Notes under the pieces: generated by a model
What the model was told of the DNA's origin: nothing
Databases searched by the model: none
The model's input: the letters and a program-made list of their open reading frames with translations, nothing else
In this document: positions 55,372-64,000 of the stretch, piece after piece
Numbering within the stretch: the first letter of the stretch is position 1
Layout: each line of letters begins with the position of its first letter
Position numbers and translations under genes: made by a program
Origin: Pegoplata infirma
Lineage: Eukaryota; Arthropoda; Insecta; Diptera; Anthomyiidae
Assembly (NCBI GenBank): GCA_963921195.1
Contig: OY992538.1
Coordinates: 89,093,904 to 89,157,903, forward strand
Length of the DNA stretch: 64,000 nucleotides
Direction: 5' to 3'

Positions 55372-58188
55372 CACAGTGCCACATTTGGCCAATCTAGCAC
55401 GACAAAAATAAAAAAAAAAAAGTTCCCCGTTTTTTATGATTTGTTTGTATGTTTTATAAAACCTTCCTAATAACACGGAAATACTCATATAACAACTATA
55501 ATTGAGGAGGTCCATAACAAAACGCACCAATTCCACTTTAACAGTTTTTTAGATAAACGCATAAATGTAAACAAAGTCAGTACTGAGTGTGAGTGTAAGT
55601 ACTGAGGTTTGGGATGTTTCATAATTAAAGTCAGTAGTAAATTGATGTACAAATATTGAGCTTTCTGATGTTTTTTAATAATGGTTACATGGATTTGAAT
55701 GTGTACAATAGTATTTAGTCAAAAAAACAAAAAAATCAAAAAGTGGAATTGGCGCGTTTTGTTATGGAACTCCTCAATTCTATTTGTTATTAAGATGTGG
55801 GTGCATAAAGTTGCATCTTGTAAAATCCTGAAAGAAGTGTTCATTATTTCACATTAATTAAGTCGATTTTAAACGGTTGTAACTTTTTAACAAAAAAAGA
55901 TATTTATACACTCTTTTTCGGTAATTTTAAAGGATATTTAAAGGCTTTAAGTCATATCTTTTCTTTTTTTTTTTTAAATTTTTTTTTCTATTTTTTATTA
56001 AATTTTTAACATAATAAAAATTTTTGAAAAGAAAATTATATATTTATTTTTTTTGATGGAATAGAACTTTTGTGTTTGGTCTCTATTGGTCGCCGGACTT
56101 TTTCAGACATATTGACCAATATCCATAGTACTTATTTCAACGGCTAACTTTTGCGACCGTCTGCGACGCCGACTACAGTGGGACGATATGTAAACCTTGT
56201 TTTTACATATTTTTAAACATATTTTTATAAAGTGGGCGTGGCAGTTGTCTGACAGCCCCCTTTTTTTGTGATTTTATTTCTACAGTCTTTGAGAGTATAT
56301 ATACCAAATTTAAAGAAATTACAACCAAAATTAAAATTTTTTTAAAAAGTGGGCGTGGCCGTTAACTGGCCTCCCATATTTTTCATAATGTTGTTTTTGA
56401 AGTCAAAACGAACATTTATACCGAATTTCTAGTCAATATAAATAAAATTGGATTTTTGTCGTCCTACACTAAAAAAAAAATGTTTGTAAAATGACATAAA
56501 ATCCCCGTGATTTTACGGGGCAGGTTTTGTAAAATATGTACTAGCAAGAATCCCCGTAAAGTTACGGGGATAATTTGTAAATTGATTTAACAAAAGAAAA
56601 TGTAAATTTACAATTTTTTTTGTAAAATATCATCTTCGAGGTGAACATTTTTTTTGTAAATTTGCAAAAAATTTGGTAAATTTACAAAACAAAATTGTAA
56701 ACTTACAGCAAAAGGATGTTATTTTACAAGGAAAAATAGAAAATGAAAAATATAAATTGTAGATTAACAAATTATTTGGTTAAACTACTGTTTTTTATGC
56801 AAAAAACTTGTATATTTACAATAAAAAGTGGTAAATTTACAATTTTTATTGTATATGTACCATTTTTCCTTATTTTTTTGACGTAAAAACAGTAGTTTAA
56901 CCATAAAATTTGTAAATTTACAATATTGTTTTTGTATTTTCTATTTCATTTTTGTAAAATTACAACTTTTTTCGTAAGTATACAATTTTGTTTTTTAAAT
57001 TTTCATATTTGTTTTGTAAATTTACAAAAAATTGGTTTATTTACATATTGGTTTTGTAAATTTAAAGGTTTTTTCCATTGGTGCATCTTATTTTTCCTTC
57101 TTCGGCAGCTGGAGTAGCACTTCAACAACCTGAAAAGATTTATTTCACTTGAGCACTTTTAACACACTTTTTAATGTATAACACTGCACTTTTTTAATTT
57201 TTTTCGACATTTCGTTTTTCTTAAGTAGAACATATGAGAATTGCGAAGGAGGCTACACAAGAAATTTCTTATATTTTCAGGAAAAATTATTCAAAAAATA
57301 ACAATTTTTTTTTGAATTTTTAATTATTTTCACAAGTATTTTTAAAAAATCGGAAAAAAAAAATTTGGATATTGTAGATTGGATGTTTAAGTACCAGTTA
57401 AAATAAGAAAAATTTGATTTTTCATAATTGGCAGCTTTCTATTGACATTTTAGGTACCAAATTTAAAAAAAAATTACCAAAAAAAATATGGTAAAATCAC
57501 CAAAAAAAATGGTAAAAATACAAAAAAAAAACTAGAACAATTATATAGTAGAAACACATAAAAGTTGTGGTATTTTACTTAACGCAAATTACCAAAAAAA
57601 ATGGTGTAAAAATTATTTATAAAAAATTATTTTTAACTAAATTTTTTACTCCAAAACGCAAAAAAAAAAATCTGAACTTAGAAAATTTTTGCGTGCCCTA
57701 TTGTTGAATAATTATTTTTTTTTTTTGTAAAACAACATTAATTCTAGTAATAAAATAAGTTTTGTAAAATTATATTGGAATTTTGTACTTTTCAATACAT
57801 ACATTTCAAACTGAAAACCTTGTAAACGATCTTAAAAAAAAATGTTTGTAATAAAACATTTTTTTGGTAAAAAGACTAAATAACATCAAGTAAAATTATG
57901 TTGTACAATTACAGTTTTCTTGTGTAAAAAAACTAAACACCTTGTAATATTTTTTTAATTTGTAAAATAATTCACTTTTTTGCAAATTTACCTAAAAAAT
58001 TTGTAAAATAAATTTACCAACATATAATAGTAAAATTACAAAGCAAACTGTAGCATCCGTTTTATTAAATATACAACAATTTTTGTAAAAAGACAAAAAT
58101 ATTAGTAAAATAGAATTACAAGACCTTTTACTTGTAAATTTACAAACTTTTTTTTTTTGAGTGTTGATTGGCAAAATGTGGCACTGTG
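55372..58188. mobile_element. Transib-like element with CACAGTG ends and 5-bp TSD CGATG
   Basis: Left end CACAGTGCCACATTTGGCC and right end GGCAAAATGTGGCACTGTG are inverted over 23 bases with one mismatch. CGATG is duplicated (55367-55371, 58189-58193), and joining the flanks restores 'cacgatgggtagag' of family M. CACWRTG ends and a 5-bp TSD define Transib, the relatives of RAG1. At the left, CACAGTG is followed by exactly 23 bases and then ACAAAAATA, close to an RSS nonamer. The interior has an inverted pair 'ggtccataacaaaacgc' / 'gcgttttgttatggaactcc' and a nested MITE (56466-58164). No transposase is present, so the element is non-autonomous. Confidence 0.75.
56466..58164. mobile_element. 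MITE with ACACTAAAAA / TTTGAGTGT ends and TTGTAAATTTACAA words
   Basis: Left ACACTAAAAAAAAAATGTTT and right AACTTTTTTTTTTTGAGTGT are imperfect inverses. Dozens of 'ttgtaaatttacaa' palindromic words and two 'atccccgtgattttacgggg'-type hairpins fill the left part. It lies inside the Transib-like element, and its right end falls only about 24 bases from that element's right terminus. Confidence 0.65.
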
Positions 58189-58613
58189 CGATGGGTAGAG
58201 GCCTGGCCAGAATGTAGTTAATTGCGCGATTGATTTCCGAAAATTTTATTAAAAATTTTTAAAAAAAATATTTCAATAGAAAATTGTAAAAAATAACCTA
58301 CGAAATTATTAATTTTTAATGTGTCCGTAGGTTATTTTTTTGGAATTTGTTTGTAAAAATAACGGAACTATCAGTAATTTTTAATGTTTCGTAGGTTATT
58401 TTTTTCGAATTTGTTGGTAAAAAAGAATGAAAAAAAACGTAATTTTTTAATGTTTAATGTTATTTACTTTAGAAAATTTTATCAACAGTAAAAAATAAAT
58501 GTTGATGTTTGTTAAAACAAATGAATAATTACTGGGATGGTTTTCAACTGTTTATTCACTGGTTTTAAATGTGTTTTTCATTTGTTTTTGCCTACAAAAT
58601 ATTTTGAGTGTTC

Positions 58614-59250
58614 GATATCAAAAAATATCTAAAATCAATTTAAAAAAATGGAGGTTTTTTCTTACGTTCAAGAAATTTTTGGAAAAAAATCTCAAAATTA
58701 AGTTTCCGTTAATTTTTTTATAGAGCTGTAGACAAACTTTTATTTAAATTAAATTTGAGCTAAATCAGACCATTTTAACCCATTGCGGCCTTCGAAAAAA
58801 GTTCAGAGTTTTTGGTGAAAATTTTGTAAAAAAGCAAAACTTTGACCAAAGGCCACCACGGGTTAAAATAATCGGATTCAGCTAAAGTTAGGTTTAAAAG
58901 AAAGATTGTCTCAAGCTCTATGAAAGGGTAAAGGGGAAAGAAATTTTAAGATTTTTTTTTAATTTCTTGAAAGTATGAAAAAACTGCCGTTTTTGGCAAA
59001 TTGCAAATAGCCATATCTCGAAAACTGTAAGACCGATTTAATATTTTTTTTATATTCATGTTCAACTCATCAAAATTATGTGCATGTGATGTGTCGGAAG
59101 AAATTTTTTTATCACGGGTTAATTTAATCCGATTGCCCTCAATTTTGTACTACATATTTTTTAGGGTCCACTAGAATAAAAATTTGCCCTAACACTTGGG
59201 AAAATCAAATGCTGAAGGAAAAATGCTACTCTAATGGATCAATAATAAAC
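58614..59250 (+). repeat. Interspersed repeat, also at 60257-60287 + 61301-61612 and within 24240-24840
   Basis: Shared blocks are 'cttacgttcaagaaattttt', 'gagctaaatcagacca', 'cagagtttttggtgaaaat', 'gaaagggtaaagggg' and 'catgttcaactcatcaaa'. The second copy is split by the hAT-type element at 60288. A diverged version lies in the right part of the hAT-type element at 21849-24975. Confidence 0.65.
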
Positions 59251-59252
59251 AT

Positions 59253-59441
59253 CCCAGCAAAAACAGTGCGGAGTACTTCTATTTGGAGTGCTTTAAAACT
59301 ATAATAAATGTAATGAAATACAACAAAAATAACAAAAAACACAGAAAAAGACGCAACGGCATTCTTTTCTACTCCATAAAAAGTTGATATTTAGCTCTTA
59401 ACTCATTATCTTCCGCGACACTCCAATACAAAAGTAAGTAC
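59253..59441 (+). mobile_element. Left half of the CCCAGCAAAAA palindromic MITE
   Basis: Matches the left arm of 15077-15539 from CCCAGCAAAAACAGTG to 'ccaatacaaaagtaagta', where family M copy 4 begins. The right arm is absent, so the junction is a deletion or recombination rather than a simple insertion. Confidence 0.7.
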
Positions 59442-60256
59442 ACTCAAAAAATTATGTCATTAACTGTTTGTAGTTTATTTAAAAAATTTTACGTTTAGTC
59501 ATTTTTAAAAGAAAAAACATTTGTTTGATGTTCAGTTTTTATTAATGACTACTTCTGTATTTTATTTAAAAAATAACACACTAAAAAATAAAGACTTTCA
59601 TTCACATTTATTTTTTAAAGTCATTTATTTTTGTTCTGTAGGTAAAAACTACTGGTTATTCTTAAAATGTTTAATGATTTGTGTAAGTAATTTTTTTTTT
59701 TAAATTGTTTGTATTTTTTAATGAGATATCATTTGTTTTTACCTACACAAGTAGGTTATTTTTTTGTAAAAAAAAATTCAAAAAATTATTTATAAAAATA
59801 TAAAAACATATTTGTATCAAGTGACTTTGGCACGATGGGTAGAGTGTCTGGCCAGAATGTAGTTGATTGCGTGATCGATTCCCCAAAATTTTATTAAAAT
59901 TTTTTAAAATATATTTCAATAGAAAATTATATAAAATAACCTACGAAATCATTAATTTTTAATGTTTTCGTAAGTTATTTTTTTATAATTTCTTGGTAAA
60001 AATAACAGAACTATCATTATTTTTTTAATGTTTTCGTAGGTTATTTTTTTCGAATTTGTTGGTAAAAAAAAGTGTGAAAAAAAACGTAATTTTTTAATGT
60101 TTAATGTTATTTATTTTAGAAAATTTTGTCAACAGTAAAAAATAAATGTTGATGTTTGTTAAAACAAATGAATAATTACTGGGATGGTTTTCAATTGTTT
60201 ATTCACTGATTTTAACTGTGTTTTTCATTTGTTTTTGCCTACAAAATATTTTGAGT
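59442..60256 (+). mobile_element. Family M MITE, copy 4 (815 bp, uninterrupted)
   Basis: ACTCAAAAAATTATGTCATT to ACAAAATATTTTGAGT. The most complete copy, including the tRNA-like segment at about 59830-59884. The flanks do not form a TSD. Confidence 0.8.
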
Positions 60257-60287
60257 GTAAATTTGAGCCAAATCAGACCATTTTAAC

Positions 60288-61300
60288 CATACATGGGAAT
60301 TTTATATTGGCATTGAATTTTCATTGGCATTAGTTGGAACTAATGCCAATGCCAAAAAAAGCATTAGCATTTATTGCCAATGAAATTTTTTGGCATTGGC
60401 ATTGTTTGTACTAATGCCAATGAAACGGCACAAATGCCTAAAAAAACTATTTACAATTGATAAAAAAAAGCATTTTTTTACAACAAATATATATTTTTTT
60501 AAAAAACTTTAAATGGCGATATCTCGAAAACTAAGCCAGATAGAGCAAAATGGAGGGCATTTTTGTTCTTAGAATCTCCATACTTTCGCGGGTACTCTTC
60601 ACATGTGTGGACCCCAATGGGTCCTAACTTTGAATCCAAAAAATTTGGGATTCCGGAAAATTAAAAAATGCTTATATCTCGGTAAATATTGGTGACACAA
60701 CAAAGTGTCCAAAAGCATTTTTGTAGCTCTTGGTTTCTAGAACTCGTCTGCCAATACCAGAAAACCCTCAGAGCAATAGTTTTTTAGTTATTCAGTTTCT
60801 AAAATTCTCAAGACCCTATTGGGTCCCTAAATTGCAGTACCTAGAAAAATAAGCAAAATAATGCTAATGTATGTGAATTTTTAAATTTTCGGGAGTGACA
60901 ATTTTTTATATTCAAAATTTGGACCTATTAGGGTCCACACATGTGAAGAGGACCGGCGAAACTATGGAGATTCTAAGAACCAAAAATCCCCTCCATTTTG
61001 CTCTATCTGGCTTAGTTTTTGAGATATAGCCATTTTAAGTTTTAACCAAAAAAAAAATTTCACAACTCGCTGACGGAAATACGACTTTTAATATTGCTAA
61101 TGCTTTATTTTTATTAAGGCATTTATTAATGCCAATGAAATTTTTCATAATTGGCATTACTAATGCTACTAATTCCTTAACGGGCATTGGTATTGATTGA
61201 AACAATGCCAATGCTAAAAATTTCATTGGCATTAGTTTCAATATAATGCCAATGAAATCGTCAATTAATTAGTCCATTTATTTAAATAGTCCCATGTATG
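60288..61300. mobile_element. hAT-type element, CATACATGGGA ends, 8-bp TSD ATTTTAAC
   Basis: CATACATGGGA and TCCCATGTATG are perfect inverses, and ATTTTAAC lies outside both (60280-60287, 61301-61308). The uninterrupted 'accattttaacccattgcg' is at 58770-58790. The interior has many 'ggcattggcatt' / 'aatgccaatgcc' words and a foldback (about 60505-60640 against 60920-61041) containing 'gccagatagagcaaaatgga' and its inverse. No transposase. Confidence 0.9.
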
Positions 61301-61612
61301 ATTTTAACCCATTGCGTATTTCTAAAAAATTTCAGAGTTTTTGGTGAAAATTTTGTAAAAAAGCAAAACTTTGACCACGTGTTAAATAATCGGATTTAGC
61401 TTAAGTTAGGTTTAAATGAAAGATTGCCTCAAGCTCTATGAAAGGGTAAAGGGGAATGAAATTTTAAGATTTTTTTTTTTTAATTTCTTGAAAGTATGGA
61501 AAACTGCCGTTTTTGGCAAATTTCAAATAGCCATATCTCGAAAACCGTTAGACCGATTTAAATTTTTTTTTATATTCATGTTCAACTCATCAAAATTATG
61601 TGTATTATATTA
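61301..61612 (+). repeat. Right part of the interspersed repeat split by 60288-61300
   Basis: Continues 58780-59060 in order: 'ttaacccattgcg', 'tttcagagtttttggtgaaa', 'ctcaagctctatgaaagggt', 'catgttcaactcatcaaa'. Confidence 0.7.
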
Positions 61613-62110
61613 ACTTCCTCTTAGATACGATCACTCTAGACCGATACGCTAAGTTGGCTGTTAAGCAAGTATCAACTAAATCATGGTTTTTCAATTCTTG
61701 TTTGGTTGTTGCTGTTGTTGAATAAATTCAATTTTTTAGTAATTATCATTCTTACTCCTGTCCTTCATCAACTCTGATCTAAGTACTTATTTTGCAACCT
61801 TGCCAGAACATGGTCTATTTTTTGAAGACACAAATGTTAGGTGTTGCCACTTTCCAAAGATACTATTATTTTCACATAGTAAATACAGTTGAGCTCAGGC
61901 TCTAATTATAATTATGTATTATAATTTTTTAATCATGTTATATATGGTTTGAATTGAGAAAGGTAATCTTCAGAATAACTTTTAATGTCAAATTTATTCA
62001 GTTAATAGTCAATTAAATTCTATAAGGGAAAATTATTAACAGATCGAAGCCGCCAAGGCTTGAACCCGACAAACCGACATTAAAAATCTTACTGATGATA
62101 ACACTTACTG
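61613..62110 (-). mobile_element. tRNA-related element, second copy (permuted order, empty hAT site)
   Basis: On the minus strand: B-box-like GGGTTCAAGCC near 62075, 'gactattaactgaataaatt', a diverged version of the 185-bp repeat ('aattataattagagcctgag'), 'gtggcaacacctaacatttg', then A-box TAGCGTATCGG and 'gtctagagtgatcgtatct'. It has no hAT MITE: GTCTAGAG is present once. The order is permuted relative to 4799-5965. Confidence 0.7.
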
Positions 62111-63228
62111 GAGTGTTTGAAACCGATATGGGAATACCAGAAATGTCTATAATTTTTAGAAATCAAATTTTTCTTCTGCATTTGTTCAACTTGAACCCAT
62201 ACAACAATAGATTTTAATTATCTTAGAATTACCTAAAAAAAACAGTTCTTTTTTGTTTCCTAAGAAATTTTCATTATGCAGATAGCAAGTTTTGAGTATT
62301 CGCCCTCGATATGAAAAAATTAAAATATATCAGAAATTTTTTAACAATTATTTAAGCAAAAAAATCAAAGAAATTCAAAAACGTATAGAAAACTTGAGGA
62401 ATATTTATAAATTTATAAATAAGAAAATATAAAAATAAGTGTGCAGGGAGTTTTTGAATCGGCACAGCCAAATAAGTAGAGTTTTAAATTTATGCATACA
62501 TATTTTGTTTTTAATTCCCTTTCCTTATAAAATCAACAGTTTGATTGATTAATTTTTTTATACTCGTATATTTTAAAATTCATAATGTTATTTGTTAGCT
62601 GTCTACTTTAAACAAATGTGGCAATCAATATTTCATAAACAAGCTGACAAAAAAACATGTTGAAAAAAAAATATTTTAAAATCTCCCTTAACACTTGAAA
62701 CCAAATAAAAAATATTTAAACGCCTGCTAAACAATAAAATTTCCCTTACGATTATGTTAACAATTTTTCAACAAAAAAAAATAACAGAATGTTTTGAAAT
62801 TCACTACCAATTTTAACCACCAACTAATATGTAAAAACATATTTAACATTTAATCATTCATTGTATGGAAAAAAGAAGACTATACCATCCAAAATTGACA
62901 GACAGACAAACAGACAGACAGACAGTTAAATAGAATTTTGGTATTAAATTTTGAAAGTCTCTCAATGTAAAATATGGATGAATGATTTTTAATACGCATT
63001 GAAATTTTTGTGTTCAAAAAAAATTTATGTTTTATGTAGATATGTTGTATATTTCAATGTCTTCTTAATTTTTGCGCTCTATTTGTTAACTTGAAAAAAA
63101 TAATAAAACTGGAAAAAAGAAGAATGTCAAAATGTGGATAGAATTAAACATGTGCAAATATGTTCACACACATACATATTTTTATATACTACAACATGAT
63201 AATAAGGTGAAATTTATTGAAAATATGG
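62111..63228. other. A+T-rich DNA with a short (GACA)n run
   Basis: A 'gacagacagacaaacagaca' run near 62898-62925 is the only clear feature. Possibly low-copy host DNA. No credible gene. Confidence 0.4.
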
Positions 63229-64000
63229 ATCAGATTCTGGGACATTTTTTCTAAAGAATTTTTTTGAGAATCATTTCCTAAAGAAAAATTCTAAGATTAT
63301 GAGACATTTTTCCTATAGAAAAAGTCTCAGATTCTGAGACATTTTTCTTATAGAAAAAGTCTCAGATTCTGAAATATATTTTCTATAGAAAAAGTCTCAG
63401 ATATAGAAAAATTTTCAGATTCTGAGACACTTTCCTATAGAAAAATTCTCATATTCTAAAACATATCTCCTATGAAAAATTCTAAGATTCTGAGTAAGTT
63501 TTCCAATAGAAAAAATCTCAGATTTTGAGAAATTTTCTATAGAAAATTTTCAGAAAAAGTCTAAGATTCAGAGACAATTTTTCCTATTAAAAGAAGTCTC
63601 AGATTCTGATACATTTTTCTTATAGAAAAAGTCTCAGATTCTGAGACATTTTTTCTTTAGAAAAAGTCTAAGATTCTGAGACATTTTTCTTAGATAAAAC
63701 ATCTCAGATTCTGAAAGATTTTTCCTATAGAAAAAGTTTCAGATTCTGAGAAATTTTTCTTATAGAAAATGTCTCAGATTCTGAGACATTTTTCATATAG
63801 AAAAAGTCTCGGATTCTGACACATTTTTCTTATAGAAAAAGTCTCAGATTCTGAGACAATTTTCTTATAGAAAAAGTTTCAGATTCTGAGACATATTTCT
63901 TATAAAAAAAGTTTCAGATTCTAAGACATTTTTTTTATAGAAAAAGTCTCAGATTCTGAGAAATTTTTCTTATAGAAAAAGTCTCAGATTCTGAAACATT
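63229..64000 (+). repeat. 35-bp minisatellite with GTCTCAGATTCTGAGAC core
   Basis: About 22 units of 35 bases run to the window edge and beyond. Each has the 17-base inverted repeat GTCTCAG-ATT-CTGAGAC followed by 'atttttcttatagaaaaa', itself partly palindromic. Units on the right are more uniform than those before about 63600, suggesting expansion or homogenisation toward the right. Confidence 0.9.

Larger units (their letters stand above)
55003..58609 (+). mobile_element. Family M MITE, copy 3, split by a Transib-like element
   Basis: Starts ACTTAAAAAATTATGTCATT at 55003 and ends ATATTTTGAGT at 58609. With the insertion at 55372-58188 and its TSD removed it is about 785 bases, close to copies 1 and 4. 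No TSD is visible outside this copy. Confidence 0.75.

Noticed and set aside
63229..64000. CRISPR-like appearance (regular dyad repeats)
   Set aside because: Repeats are contiguous at 35 bases with no unique spacers, and the genome is eukaryotic.

Overview
The window reads as a dense, nested bed of transposable elements and simple repeats from an A+T-rich insect genome. I found no intact host gene, rRNA gene or true tRNA gene. A brachyceran fly, perhaps a calyptrate, fits best. The grounds are the base composition, a mini-me-like element with an expanded GACAGACG (GTCY-type) microsatellite, an arthropod-type Ty3/gypsy fragment, and many short MITEs. The species is not fixed by anything I can see.

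Layout. 1-6400: degenerate tandem units, a small MITE, a foldback arm, and a tRNA-related element with 185-bp direct repeats that carries a 342-bp hAT-type MITE. 6400-18000: a MITE family with an internal tRNA-like segment, a SINE, and several copies of one recurrent family called N1 here. N1 has subterminal inverted repeats, a 3' hairpin and TTGATGAAAA-type tandem arrays. 19190-30300: palindromic MITEs and three large foldback elements built from internal subrepeats. 30357-38857: a hAT-type element with a perfect 8-bp target-site duplication (TSD) that holds at least seven further insertions, including an N1 copy with the only recognisable coding DNA (Gag C-terminus, protease and RT of a CsRn1-like Ty3/gypsy element, truncated at both ends). 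40493-43970: an N1 copy holding a hAT-type MITE that holds a 1.7-kb satellite palindrome; the second N1 copy at 51964 shows the empty site. 46085-48694: the mini-me-like element with two nested insertions. 50466-54800: more N1 copies in both orientations. 55003-58609: a MITE holding a Transib-like element with CACAGTG ends and a 5-bp TSD. 58610-64000: further MITEs, a second copy of the tRNA-related element, and a 35-bp minisatellite that runs off the window.

How the parts relate. Only the gypsy fragment encodes recognisable protein. Everything else is non-autonomous and would need enzymes from elsewhere (hAT, Transib, Tc1/mariner-like, Helentron-like or LINE). TSDs, one cross-copy comparison at each of two empty sites, and nesting order give a relative chronology. 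tRNA-like (Pol III A/B box) segments occur inside at least four otherwise unrelated families. Boundaries were read by eye. Family assignments rest on termini and TSDs, not on database searches.
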